NCBI GenBank assembly: GCA_963664945.1
Contig: OY761822.1
Location: forward strand, 2,542,001 to 2,606,000
Length of the DNA stretch: 64,000 nt
Reading direction: 5' to 3'
From: UBA6522 sp963664945
GTDB lineage: Bacteria; Pseudomonadota; Gammaproteobacteria; Steroidobacterales; Rariloculaceae
The notes under the pieces are model-generated. The model made no database searches. It worked only from the letters and a program-made list of their open reading frames with translations, and was not told where the DNA came from. Numbering within the stretch: the first letter of the stretch is position 1; every line of letters begins with the position of its first letter. Shown piece after piece: positions 24,921-34,022 of this stretch. Position numbers and translations under genes: made by a program.

Positions 24921-26666
24921 ATGCCGCACTCCCGCCCACAAGTCATGCAGGTTTACCGGCGCCTGTTGAGCTATGTGACGCCTCACTGGAAGGTGCTCCC
25001 GGTCGCGCTGGTCGCGATGGTCGTCGTCGCCGGGACCAACGCGGTGGTGCCCTTCCTGATGAGAGACGTGGTGGAGGTCCTTCAGTCCGAAGGGCGCGGC
25101 GCGGGCTCGTTGATCGTGCCGCTGCTGCTGTTCGTCACGTTCATGGTGCGGGCCACAGTGGACTTCATCGCCGTGTATGGCCTCGGGTGGCTGGGGCGAT
25201 CGGTGGTCAGGGATCTGCGCGCGGAAATCTTCGAGCGCTATACGGAACTGCCGGTGGCGTACTTCGAGCGCCACTCCTCCGGGGCGCTGGTTTCAAAGTT
25301 GACCTACAACACCGAGCAGGTCGCCGAGGCCATCTCAAACGCCGTGGTGGTTGCCATTCGCGACTCGCTGACCGTGGTCGCCCTGATCGGTGCGATGATC
25401 TGGTTCAGTCCCCTGCTGAGCGCCATGGTTGCCGTGGCGGCGCCCATCGTCGCCGGTCTGGTCGCCGTCATGAGCCGCGCGTTCAGGCGTTACGGATTGC
25501 GGATTCAAACCTCCATGGGCGATGCCACGCGGGTGACCGAGGAGGCCCTGTCGGGGGCGCGGATTGTCAAGGTATTCGAGGGCCAGAAGCATCAGCAGCA
25601 GCTTTTTTCGAAGATCAACGAGCACAATCGCAAGCAGTTCATGAAACTCTTCGCGACCCGGGCGGGGGGCGACGCCCTGTCTCAATACACGCTGACGATC
25701 GCCGTTTCCGCGATGATCGCGCTGGCGTTTTCCGAAACGCTGCTGCAGGGACTCGATGCCCCCGTGTTCATCGGTTTCCTGGTCGCGCTGGGAATGATGC
25801 TCACGCCCATGAAACGGCTCGTCAACATCAACGCCGTGCTGCAACGCGGCATCGCCGCCGGCATCACCCTGTTCGAAACGCTCGACCAACCCGGCGAACC
25901 GGACACCGGCGCCCGGCGCCTGGAACGAGCGCGGGGGGACGTGGAGTTTCGCTGCGCCTGCTTCACGTACGACGACGCCAAGGGCAGGGTGCTTCACGAT
26001 GTCGATCTTCGGGTGCCGGCCGGAAGCACCGTCGCGATCGTCGGGCGGTCGGGCAGCGGCAAGAGCACGTTGGTGGGCTTGCTGCCCCGGTTCTACGATG
26101 TGGAGGCGGGCGACGTGCTGCTCGACGGAGTCGACATCCGCGAATACCGGCTCCGGGATTTGCGCCGCCAACTCAGCCTGGTCAGCCAGGACGTGCTGCT
26201 CTTTGACGACACCATCGCCAACAATATCGGCTTCGGCGCGCTTGGCGACGCGCCGCGGGAGGCGGTGGAGGCCGCGGCCGAAGCCGCCTTCGTGGCCGAA
26301 TTCGCCGCGGGGATGCCTCAGGGGCTGGATACGCCGGTAGGGCAGCGCGGCATGCTCCTCTCCGGCGGGCAGCGCCAGCGCGTGGCCATTGCCAGGGCCG
26401 TGCTCAAGAACGCCCCGGTCCTGATCCTGGATGAGGCCACCTCGGCGCTGGATACCGAGTCGGAACGCAAGGTGCAGCGCGCGCTGGAATCCCTGATGAC
26501 GGGCTGTACCACGCTGGTCATCGCCCATCGGCTGTCCACGGTGGAGAACGCGGACTCGATCGTCGTGCTGCATGAGGGCGCGGTGGTGGAGCAGGGCACC
26601 CACGCGGAGCTTGTGAGCCGGGGCGGAATCTACAGCAGCCTCCATCGAATGCAGTTCGCCGATTGA
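24921..26666 (+). CDS. msbA: Lipid A export ABC transporter MsbA
   Basis: A 581-residue fused ABC exporter. Residues about 15-300 form six membrane helices (VLPVALVAMVVVAGTNAVVPFL, SLIVPLLLFVTFMVRATVDFI). The ATPase domain carries Walker A VGRSGSGKSTLV (about residue 373), the signature LLSGGQRQRVAIARA, Walker B LILDEATSALD and the His-loop VIAHRLST. MsbA flips lipid A-core across the inner membrane. ATG 24921 is preferred to a GTG at 24885 because it leaves a normal N-terminus. lpxK follows after a few bases and kdsB overlaps lpxK, giving the conserved msbA-lpxK-kdsB order. The ABC domain is intact. Confidence 0.93.
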   Translation: MPHSRPQVMQVYRRLLSYVTPHWKVLPVALVAMVVVAGTNAVVPFLMRDVVEVLQSEGRGAGSLIVPLLLFVTFMVRATVDFIAVYGLGWLGRSVVRDLRAEIFERYTELPVAYFERHSSGALVSKLTYNTEQVAEAISNAVVVAIRDSLTVVALIGAMIWFSPLLSAMVAVAAPIVAGLVAVMSRAFRRYGLRIQTSMGDATRVTEEALSGARIVKVFEGQKHQQQLFSKINEHNRKQFMKLFATRAGGDALSQYTLTIAVSAMIALAFSETLLQGLDAPVFIGFLVALGMMLTPMKRLVNINAVLQRGIAAGITLFETLDQPGEPDTGARRLERARGDVEFRCACFTYDDAKGRVLHDVDLRVPAGSTVAIVGRSGSGKSTLVGLLPRFYDVEAGDVLLDGVDIREYRLRDLRRQLSLVSQDVLLFDDTIANNIGFGALGDAPREAVEAAAEAAFVAEFAAGMPQGLDTPVGQRGMLLSGGQRQRVAIARAVLKNAPVLILDEATSALDTESERKVQRALESLMTGCTTLVIAHRLSTVENADSIVVLHEGAVVEQGTHAELVSRGGIYSSLHRMQFAD

Positions 26667-26672
26667 GTCCGA

Positions 26673-27698
26673 ATGAGCCTGTCGCGTTGCCTGGAACGGA
26701 TCTGGTATCGGCCCAGTCCCTGGCGTTGGCTGCTGTTCCCGCTCGGCCTGTGCTACCGGTGGATCACCGATCTCAGGCGCCTGGTGTACCGTTTCGGGAT
26801 CAGGCCGGTGACGGCCCTGCCGGTACCCGTCGTGGTGGTCGGAAATCTCACGGTGGGCGGTACCGGCAAGACGCCGCTGGTGATCTGGCTTGCCGAAGAA
26901 TTGCGCCAGCATGGGCTCAGGGTCGGCATCGTCAGCCGCGGCTACGGAGGGCGCGCCGGGAAATGGCCGCAAGCCGTCGATGGCGACAGCGAGCCCGCCC
27001 TGGTCGGGGACGAACCCGTGCTGCTTGCCCGTGCCACGAACTGTCCCGTCAGCGTGGGACCGGATCGAGTCAAGGCCGCGCGGGCACTCCTGGCCCGCGA
27101 GCAGGTTGACGTCCTGTTGGCCGACGATGGCTTGCAGCACCACGCGCTGGGGCGGATCATGGACATCGTGGTGGTGGACGGCGAACGGGGTCTCGGCAAT
27201 GGAATGTGCCTGCCGGCGGGCCCCCTCAGGGAGCGCCGGGACCGGCTCGCCGCGGCGGGCGCGGTCGTGGTCAATGGCGGCGGCTGGGCAGGGGAGGATA
27301 GTGCCGGGAATCTGTTTCGAGCGGCGATGCACGTGCGGGAGGTCCGCCAACTCACTGGCTCTGCCCGCAAGACCCTGGAGTCGTTCCGGGGCGAATCCGT
27401 TCATGCCGTCGCCGCGATCGGCCATCCGGAACGGTTTTTTCGCCTGCTGGGCGCGGCAGGATTGCAGGTGACCGCGCACCCCTTGGCGGATCATGCGCCC
27501 ATCGATGCCTCCAATCTGCGTTTCGATGACGCCCGTCCCGTCATGGTGACCGAAAAGGATGCGGTCAAGTGCGGGCGTATCGCCCACGAAGACGTATGGT
27601 GCGTCGCCATCGAACTTGCGTTCGAACCGGAGGCATCGGCCGGACTGATGGCGCTGGTGTTGAGACATATCGAGGAGCGGCGGTGGATTTCGCCGTAG
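26673..27698 (+). CDS. lpxK: Tetraacyldisaccharide 4'-kinase LpxK
   Basis: A 341-residue inner-membrane-associated kinase. The P-loop VVVVGNLTVGGTGKTPLVIW is at about residues 50-70, followed by RVGIVSRGYGGRAGKW and LLADDGLQHHAL, both strongly conserved in LpxK. It phosphorylates the 4' position of the lipid A disaccharide, the step just before Kdo transfer. The N-terminal hydrophobic segment (WRWLLFPLGLCYRW) anchors it. It starts 6 bp after msbA and ends inside kdsB. Confidence 0.93.
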   Translation: MSLSRCLERIWYRPSPWRWLLFPLGLCYRWITDLRRLVYRFGIRPVTALPVPVVVVGNLTVGGTGKTPLVIWLAEELRQHGLRVGIVSRGYGGRAGKWPQAVDGDSEPALVGDEPVLLARATNCPVSVGPDRVKAARALLAREQVDVLLADDGLQHHALGRIMDIVVVDGERGLGNGMCLPAGPLRERRDRLAAAGAVVVNGGGWAGEDSAGNLFRAAMHVREVRQLTGSARKTLESFRGESVHAVAAIGHPERFFRLLGAAGLQVTAHPLADHAPIDASNLRFDDARPVMVTEKDAVKCGRIAHEDVWCVAIELAFEPEASAGLMALVLRHIEERRWISP

Positions 27699-28429
27699 TG
27701 ATTCCGGCGCGCTACGCGGCCGAGCGGCTTCCCGGCAAGCCGCTTGCCGGGATCGGCGGCAGGCCGATGATTCAGTGGGTCCACGAGGCCGCCGTGGCCG
27801 GTGGCGCGGCGGAGGTCATTGTGGCCACCGACGACAGTCGCATCGCGGCGGCGTGCGCCCGGTTCGGCGCCCGGGCGGAGATGACCGACAGCGCGCACGC
27901 CAGCGGCACCGACCGAATTGCCGAGGTGGCGGGGCGGCTCGACTGGCCCGACGGGCGGGTGGTTGTCAACGTCCAGGGCGATGAACCCCTGCTGCCGCCG
28001 GCGCTGATATCGCAAGTCGCGGAGCTGTTGGATGACGATCCGGAGGCGGGGATGGCGACATTGGCAACGCCGATCGCGGACCGCGCCGAGTGGGACGACC
28101 CGAACGTGGTCAAGGTGGTCATGGACCGGCGGTCCAGGGCCCTGTACTTCAGCCGGGCGCGAATTCCCTGGCCGCGCGACGGCGAGGCGCCGGTCGCGAA
28201 CGCGATGCGGCATGTGGGCCTGTACGCCTGTCGTGTGTGGGCGCTGAAGGCGTTTGCCGGCGCGGAGCCCTGCGGGTTGGAGTTGCAGGAGCGGCTGGAA
28301 CAGCTACGCGCGATGTGGCTCGGAATCCCGATTCGAGTCTCCCAGGCGCGGGAAACGCCCCCCAGGGGCGTGGATGCCGAAGAAGATCTGCGGGCCGTGC
28401 GCCGAGTGGTGGCGCAACGTTCTGCTTGA
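27683..28429 (+). CDS. kdsB: 3-deoxy-manno-octulosonate cytidylyltransferase KdsB
   Basis: A 248-residue enzyme; GTG 27683 (VDFAVVIPARY) is chosen because it follows a GAGGAG Shine-Dalgarno and overlaps lpxK by 16 bp, as expected. Key motifs: IPARYAAERLPGKPL (CTP binding), VIVATDD, VNVQGDEPLLPP (metal/nucleotide), and HVGLYACRVWAL. It makes CMP-Kdo for LPS inner core. It completes the lipid A/Kdo operon. Longer in-frame starts upstream would produce an unlikely N-terminal extension. Confidence 0.93.
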   Translation: MDFAVVIPARYAAERLPGKPLAGIGGRPMIQWVHEAAVAGGAAEVIVATDDSRIAAACARFGARAEMTDSAHASGTDRIAEVAGRLDWPDGRVVVNVQGDEPLLPPALISQVAELLDDDPEAGMATLATPIADRAEWDDPNVVKVVMDRRSRALYFSRARIPWPRDGEAPVANAMRHVGLYACRVWALKAFAGAEPCGLELQERLEQLRAMWLGIPIRVSQARETPPRGVDAEEDLRAVRRVVAQRSA

Positions 28430-28444
28430 GAGTCGGCTCCGGAA

Positions 28445-29758
28445 TCAGGGCGCCGGCGGGCTCCCGGTCAGCGCAACGGTATCGGGGGGTGGCGTCAGCC
28501 ATTGGGGAGCCGTGCCCGGCGGTGCGTCCAACGTGGCGAGAAACGCTTCGAGCCGGGCGCGTTCCCGTCGACTCAGGTTCAGCGGCTTGGCCTCGTTGTG
28601 ACCGATCATTGCGATCGGCGCGCGGTCGTAATGCCGCATCATCTGCGCCAGCGAGGGTGTCTGGCCCTGGTGCGAGTAGGGCGCCGTGCCCTGCAGGTTG
28701 CGCAGCGACGGCGTGCGCAGCGCGCCCACGACTTCGGCTCCGGTGCGCGCGAATCGAAGTTCGGCGCAATCTTTCAGCGGATCGTCGCTGTATGCGCTCA
28801 GGCAATTGAACGGGTCGGCCCGAACCAGGCGAATACCGTCGATCCGGCCGCGGTCGGGAATCTTTCCCGGCGCCGAGATGATCCCGGTATTGTGAAACTC
28901 GTTGTTGGTCAGCAGCGGTCCGTTGTGGCACTCGATGCAGCGCGCCTTGCCCATGAACAGCCTCAGCCCGATGGCCTCATCGGCATTCAGGATGGTCCCG
29001 GACGAGGGTTCGCCGCCGCGGGCGAGCGCTTCGACGTACCGGTCAAAGCGCGACGGGCCGGGCACAAGCACACGCTCGTACGCGGCGATCGCTTTGCCGA
29101 CATTCACGAATACCCGCGTGATCGACTCCCGGTCCGCGGGGTCCATCCCGTTCCACCCGGATTCCAGGGGCGTGCCCGGAATGGGCCCGGCCTCGTCCGG
29201 AAACCGGCTCGAGTCCGAAAGGTCGGGCAGCGGGCCGAACAGCGACGTATAGGCGCGGCGGTATGCCGGATCCGCGGAGATGAGCCGGGCGATCGCGACC
29301 CGGTTGCCGCCCTGTTCGGCGGGATCTTCCAGCGGCGAAAGCGCCTGCGACCACTGGCTGTCCTTGCGCCCGTCCCAGTAGAGCCAGGGGCTGTAGGCCG
29401 TGCCCACGATGCTGGGGGTATTGCGCGGCGACTCGCCGAGCGCCTCGCCCAGGAGGCGGTCGTCGGTAAACCGGAGCGCGGGTTGGTGGCAGCTCGAACA
29501 CGCGAACCGGCCGTTGCCGCTGAGGCGCGGATCGAAGAACAGGCGGTGGCCGAACCGGGCGGCGCGCGGGTCATCGGCGACCGCGTTCGATGGATCGGGA
29601 GGCAGGGGAGGGAGGTTGGCAATCCACAGCGATTCCATGAGAACCAACTCCCGGTCCGTCCAGACCGGATGGACCGCGGGCCTCTGGGAGACCCACACGG
29701 CGCCGGCCAGCACCAGCGCGAGCCCGATACCGGCGATCGCGAATACGGGCCGCGTCAC
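28445..29758 (-). CDS. Di-heme cytochrome c peroxidase / MauG-family protein
   Basis: A 437-residue periplasmic protein starting at GTG 29758, with an N-terminal membrane/signal segment (AIAGIGLALVLAGAVWV). Two heme motifs are visible: CSSCHQP (about residues 87-93) and CIECHNGP in the second half. GTAPYSHQGQTPSLAQMMRHYD matches the conserved C-terminus of cytochrome c peroxidases and MauG-like enzymes. It could reduce peroxide or carry out oxidative protein modification. The GTG start overlaps the stop of the upstream FixH-like gene by one base, so the two are coupled. Confidence 0.85.
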   Translation of the reverse strand: MTRPVFAIAGIGLALVLAGAVWVSQRPAVHPVWTDRELVLMESLWIANLPPLPPDPSNAVADDPRAARFGHRLFFDPRLSGNGRFACSSCHQPALRFTDDRLLGEALGESPRNTPSIVGTAYSPWLYWDGRKDSQWSQALSPLEDPAEQGGNRVAIARLISADPAYRRAYTSLFGPLPDLSDSSRFPDEAGPIPGTPLESGWNGMDPADRESITRVFVNVGKAIAAYERVLVPGPSRFDRYVEALARGGEPSSGTILNADEAIGLRLFMGKARCIECHNGPLLTNNEFHNTGIISAPGKIPDRGRIDGIRLVRADPFNCLSAYSDDPLKDCAELRFARTGAEVVGALRTPSLRNLQGTAPYSHQGQTPSLAQMMRHYDRAPIAMIGHNEAKPLNLSRRERARLEAFLATLDAPPGTAPQWLTPPPDTVALTGSPPAP

Positions 29759-30777
29759 TACAGCTCCACGGGAATCACGACTTCGTCGCGGACCGCGCCC
29801 GCGTCGATGCCGAGGATCACTTCCCAGTACCCCGACATGTGAAAGCGCATGCCCTCGATGAGGTAACGCCCCTCGCCGAGGTTCTCGGTCGCCTCCGGCA
29901 GCGTCGGCAGTCCGTGATCGTGGGCCGGCATGCCGCCCTGGATGCCGATTGCCGCCGACGTCACCGGTGCGCCGTCGAGGGTCTCGACTTGCACGATCCA
30001 GCGATGGATCGTGTTGATGGCGAGCGGTTGCAGGTCGGGCTCGACACGCACCCTGAAGCGTTCCGAACGGGAACTGAACCAGGCGTCGGCGTCGGAGACG
30101 GTCAACGCCTGGTTTGCCTGGCTGTGCGAGGACAGGAGAAGCGCACCGAACAGCACCGCGACCGTGCCGGCACGCCTGCCGTTCAGGCGGCCAAGCCAGC
30201 GCTGCAGGCGGCCGCTGGCGTGCCAGAGGTGAAGCTGCAGCAGCATGATCGCGATCAGGATCGCCGGCCAGATCCCGAACCCGGTGAATCCCACCCGGAA
30301 CGGAAACACGGCGGTATAGGGCTCGCCCGCGCCAAGCGGCATCGCGGTGACGACGCCGATGAACTCGCCCGGTTCGTCGAAGCGGTGCACCACGCTGTAG
30401 ACGCCCGGGACGACGGCCGGCGGGTGGTAGAACACGGTGGCCTCGTCGAGGTCGTCGATCCGTGCCACGTCATCCCAAACCGCGAAGCGCCCCAGTCCGG
30501 TGACATTCCTGATCACGCGGAAGTCGATGGTCGCCTCGCTCAACCCGGCATGAAGGTATTCCATGACGAAAACACTTTCGCCAGTGAGCGGGATATCCTC
30601 GCAAAACTCCCGGCGCTCCCGCTCCTGCGGTACGTAGATCTTGAAGTGCGCCTGCAGGTAGCCGATGTTGATGACGCAAAGATCTTCCTCGATGACAACG
30701 CCGCCGTGGGCGAAGGCGTCCTGTTGGCCAATGCCGAGGCAGAGCGCCATGCAGCAGGTTGCGAGTCGTATGCGCAT
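29758..30777 (-). CDS. Membrane protein with FixH/YtkA-like periplasmic domain
   Basis: A 339-residue protein starting at ATG 30775-30777. A signal peptide (MRIRLATCCMALCLGIGQQDAFA) precedes a periplasmic domain (residues about 24-165). One membrane helix follows (GIWPAILIAIMLLQLHLW) and a second hydrophobic stretch (GTVAVLFGALLLSS). The C-terminal domain ends with GGMPAHDHGLPTLPEATENL and HMSGYWEVILGIDAG, the pattern of FixH/YtkA-like proteins. It is coupled to the MauG-like gene downstream. Pairing of a FixH-like protein with a di-heme peroxidase is seen in other bacteria, with a suggested role in metal or redox handling. Confidence 0.7.
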   Translation of the reverse strand: MRIRLATCCMALCLGIGQQDAFAHGGVVIEEDLCVINIGYLQAHFKIYVPQERERREFCEDIPLTGESVFVMEYLHAGLSEATIDFRVIRNVTGLGRFAVWDDVARIDDLDEATVFYHPPAVVPGVYSVVHRFDEPGEFIGVVTAMPLGAGEPYTAVFPFRVGFTGFGIWPAILIAIMLLQLHLWHASGRLQRWLGRLNGRRAGTVAVLFGALLLSSHSQANQALTVSDADAWFSSRSERFRVRVEPDLQPLAINTIHRWIVQVETLDGAPVTSAAIGIQGGMPAHDHGLPTLPEATENLGEGRYLIEGMRFHMSGYWEVILGIDAGAVRDEVVIPVEL

Positions 30778-30881
30778 TCGGCGTATTCTAGCCAAGCCCG
30801 CCTGGCCGGGTCTGCATTTGCCCTTGACGCCATCGACGAAGTAACCAAGACTTGGCGGCAATTCGGTCTGCCCGGAATCGA

Positions 30882-31430
30882 GTGAAGAAGCCCATCGAAA
30901 ACCATCCCGAACGCAGCCCCGGGAGCGCGGCCGGCGGGTCGCCTGCGGCCGGCGAATCGCAGCCGGTCGCACGAGTCCTGTTCGTCTGCATGGGCAACAT
31001 CTGCCGCTCGCCCACGGCGGAAGGCGTATTCAGGGATACGTTGCGAACGCGCGCGCCGGAACTGGACGTTCGGGTGGATTCCGCGGGTACCCACGCCTAC
31101 CATGTCGGCGAACCGCCGGATCGCCGGTCCTCCCGCGCCGCGGCGCGGCGCGGGATCGACCTGAGCGGCCAAAGGGCGCGACGGGTCACTGTCGCCGACT
31201 TTTCCGCATTCGACCTGGTGTTGGCGATGGACGAGGACAACTACCGGATCCTGTCGTCCATCAGTCCGCCCGAGTATCGCTCTCGAATCAGGTTGTTCAT
31301 GGAATTCGCCCCCGAGGCCGGGCGCAGCAGCGTTCCCGATCCCTATTACGGCGGCTCGACGGGTTTCGAGCACGTACTCGACCTGGTCGAAGAAGCATCG
31401 CTGGGCTTGCTGGCGTACCTTCAAAGCTAG
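30882..31430 (+). CDS. Low-molecular-weight protein-tyrosine phosphatase
   Basis: A 182-residue enzyme. The phosphatase loop VLFVCMGNICRSPTAEG (C-x5-R-S/T) is followed by the general-acid region VPDPYYGGSTGFEHVLDLVEEA. It removes phosphate from tyrosine residues of target proteins, often regulators of polysaccharide synthesis. GTG 30882 is the most plausible start, though about 25 residues precede the catalytic core. In Xanthomonas-like genomes this gene lies between kdsB and rne; here the MauG/FixH-like pair is inserted on the other strand. Confidence 0.85.
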   Translation: MKKPIENHPERSPGSAAGGSPAAGESQPVARVLFVCMGNICRSPTAEGVFRDTLRTRAPELDVRVDSAGTHAYHVGEPPDRRSSRAAARRGIDLSGQRARRVTVADFSAFDLVLAMDEDNYRILSSISPPEYRSRIRLFMEFAPEAGRSSVPDPYYGGSTGFEHVLDLVEEASLGLLAYLQS

Positions 31431-31448
31431 TGCCAGGTTGATGCAGCA

Positions 31449-33506
31449 CTAATCCTGGCTTGCGGTTTTCGGTTGCGGGGCGGGAGCGCTGGACGCGGCG
31501 GGCGGTTTTGCGGGAGCGGGTTTCTGTTTCTTGCCGCGCTCCGGTCCGCGCTGTTTGTCCGCGCGTTGCTCCGCGGTCTTGCGGCCGCCCGAGGATCGCC
31601 TCCTTCGCGATCGCCGGCTACGGCGTTCTTCCGGCTTGCCGTCGCTCCGGGCTGTCTTCTTGCCGGAGTCGCCGCCGCCGCCAGCACGTCCCCTGCCCGA
31701 ACCGCGGGATCGCTTTGGACGACGGCCGCGGCGGTTCTGGCGTTTCTTGCCGCTGGGCGAACTGCCCGGATGCGAACGTTTCCGCTTGGCGCCTTGACGC
31801 TTGCGTCCCGGCAGAGCCCACCCGAACAGGCGACTCCACAGGCTCACGGACTTGCGTCGCGGCCTGGCCTTGCGCCTGGCGGGTTTGGGCGCCGGCTTGC
31901 TATGAACGATGTCCGCTACGGCCGCTGTTTCGGGTATGGGATGTTTCGGCGGTTTCGTGTACACATCCGACGAGTCCCGCTTCGGCTCCACGAGCTTGTA
32001 GCTGGACACGGCGTGCTCCGGCAGCTCGACCTCGTCATCGCGCAAACGCGTGATGGTGTAGTTGGGGGTATGGAGGTTCCGGTCGCCGACGAGCACGACG
32101 GCGACGTTGCTGGTTTGCTGAATGGTCTGGATCCAATCCCGTTTTTCGTTGAGGACGTAGTTGCTCACCTCGACCGGCAACTGGGCGACCACGCGCGCGG
32201 TGCGCTCCTTGCGCGCTTCCTCGCCGACAATGCGAAGTACCGCAAGCGCCAGCGATTCCACGCTTCGCACATGCCCGATCCCGTTGCAGCGGCCGCAAAC
32301 CGACTGTGTGGACTCCTCCAGGGATGGCCGCAGCCTCTGCCGCGACATTTCCAGCAGGCCGAATCGCGAGATCTTGCCGATCTGGATGCGGGCCCGATCG
32401 AGTTTGACCACCTCCCGCAAACGTCCTTCGACCTCCCGCTGATGATTGCGGGGACCCATGTCGATGAAATCGATGACGATCAGCCCGCCCAGGTCGCGTA
32501 TGCGAAGCTGGCGCCCGATTTCCTCCGCGGCCTCGAGATTGGTGTTGAAGGCCGTGGACTCGATATCGTCGCCCTTGGTCGCGCGAGCCGAGTTGATATC
32601 GATCGCGGTCAGCGCTTCGGTGTGATCGATGACGATGCTTCCACCGGAGGGCAGCGTCACGGTATGCGCAAACGCCGATTCAATCTGGCTTTCGATCTGA
32701 AAACGTCCGAACAGCGGTACAGCCGCGTCGTCGTAGAACTTGAGCCGGCGCAGGTTGTGCGGCATCACCTGCTCCATGAACTCACGGGCCTGCTCATGGA
32801 CATCTTCCCTGTCCACAAGAATTTCGCCGATTTCCTTGGAGAAATGATCGCGAACCGCGCGTATGATGGAGTTGCCTTCCTGGTATATGAGGAATGGCGA
32901 CGGTCGGCTGACCACCACCTGCTTGATGGCTTCCCAGACATTCAACAGGTAGTCCAGGTCCCACCGCAACTCTTCGATGCTTCGGTCGACGCCCGCCGTG
33001 CGTACGATGCAACCCATCTCCGCTGGAGGTTCGAGTTTTTCCAGGGCCTTGCGAACCGAATCCCGGCCTTCACCGGTGATGCGACGGGACACGCCCCCGG
33101 CCCGCGGGTTATTCGGCATCAGCACCAGGAATCGGCCGGCGAGGCTGACGAAGGTCGTCAGTGCGGCGCCCTTGTTGCCGCGCTCCTCCTTCTCGACCTG
33201 AACGACAATGTCCTGGTTTTCCTTCAGGACATCCTTGATGTGTACCCGCTCGCCCTCGGCCGGTTCGCGGAGGAAATATTCCCTGGAGATTTCCCTGAGG
33301 GGCAGGAATCCGTGGCGGGGCGCGCCATAATCCACAAAGGCGGCCTCGAGGCTGGGTTCCAGCCGCGTTATGCGCCCCTTGTAGACATTCGACTTGCGTT
33401 GTTCCCTGGTGGGTACCTCGATATCAAGGTCGTACAGTTTCTGGCCATCCACGATGGCCACGCGCAACTCTTCCTGCTGAGTTGCATTTACCAGCATTCG
33501 TTTCAT
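31449..33506 (-). CDS. rne: Ribonuclease E
   Basis: A 685-residue endoribonuclease starting at ATG 33504-33506 (MKRMLVNATQQEELRVAIVDGQKLYDLDIE). It contains the S1 RNA-binding region (KGRITRLEPSLEAAFVDYGAPRHGFLPL), the catalytic metal site (GGLIVIDFIDMGPRNHQREVE) and the Zn-link CGRCNG. The C-terminal ~200 residues are rich in Lys/Arg/Gly (PGRKRQGAKRKRSHPG, RGRAGGGGDSGKK) and act as a short RNA/degradosome tail, far shorter than in E. coli. RNase E initiates mRNA decay and processes rRNA/tRNA at the inner membrane. It is divergent from rluC, as in E. coli. Confidence 0.93.
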   Translation of the reverse strand: MKRMLVNATQQEELRVAIVDGQKLYDLDIEVPTREQRKSNVYKGRITRLEPSLEAAFVDYGAPRHGFLPLREISREYFLREPAEGERVHIKDVLKENQDIVVQVEKEERGNKGAALTTFVSLAGRFLVLMPNNPRAGGVSRRITGEGRDSVRKALEKLEPPAEMGCIVRTAGVDRSIEELRWDLDYLLNVWEAIKQVVVSRPSPFLIYQEGNSIIRAVRDHFSKEIGEILVDREDVHEQAREFMEQVMPHNLRRLKFYDDAAVPLFGRFQIESQIESAFAHTVTLPSGGSIVIDHTEALTAIDINSARATKGDDIESTAFNTNLEAAEEIGRQLRIRDLGGLIVIDFIDMGPRNHQREVEGRLREVVKLDRARIQIGKISRFGLLEMSRQRLRPSLEESTQSVCGRCNGIGHVRSVESLALAVLRIVGEEARKERTARVVAQLPVEVSNYVLNEKRDWIQTIQQTSNVAVVLVGDRNLHTPNYTITRLRDDEVELPEHAVSSYKLVEPKRDSSDVYTKPPKHPIPETAAVADIVHSKPAPKPARRKARPRRKSVSLWSRLFGWALPGRKRQGAKRKRSHPGSSPSGKKRQNRRGRRPKRSRGSGRGRAGGGGDSGKKTARSDGKPEERRSRRSRRRRSSGGRKTAEQRADKQRGPERGKKQKPAPAKPPAASSAPAPQPKTASQD

Positions 33507-34022
33507 GATTTCTCGATCCGTTGGTGGCGAACCCTCCGGAGTTCGGCGCCGCGATCGGCCAGGCAGCAGCATTGAGATGTCCGAGCCCGACAGCCGTGCC
33601 GGCACCACCGGCGAGAAAGGCTGAATGTCGCCGAGGCGGCGCCTCGATTTCGAGGGATCCGGGCGGCGCACTCGGCGCACCGGCCGCTGGTACTCCCGGG
33701 GACGCGGGAGCTCCAAGGGCGATCGAACCGGCAAACGTGTCAGGTTGCCGGCGAATAATTCGGGCAGGAAACTGTTTCACAAACTAGCTCAGCGAATCGA
33801 CGCTCCGTTCGTCCAATGGAATGGGCTCGCCTGAGCGAGCATCCCGATCGGAACGCGATCGCCTGGACATGACCGCGGGCCAACACCTTGTGGGGCCCGC
33901 CGAAAAAACCTTAAATGCAGGCATACCTCCGAGTACGCCCCTATGCTTCGACCCCATTTCAGCGTTTCTGCGCCGTGAGGTCGCGTCGCGTACTATAGCA
34001 TAGCCCCCTAAAACCGATTTTT
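33507..34022. promoter_or_regulatory. Divergent rne/rluC intergenic and probable rne 5' UTR
   Basis: About 515 bp lie between the start codons of rne (minus) and rluC (plus). In E. coli, rne has a long 5' UTR that mediates autoregulation; the length here fits such a leader. No exact sequence elements could be assigned. The frame just upstream of the chosen rne ATG is also open without a stop, but carries no recognisable domain, so it is treated as leader. Confidence 0.45.

Noticed and set aside
25335..27668. Very long minus-strand open frame opposite msbA and lpxK
   Set aside because: It mirrors the codon structure of the well-supported genes on the other strand and has no domain; it is an antisense artefact of GC-rich coding DNA.
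31473..33575. Long plus-strand open frame opposite rne
   Set aside because: No recognisable protein features; rne on the other strand is clearly real.
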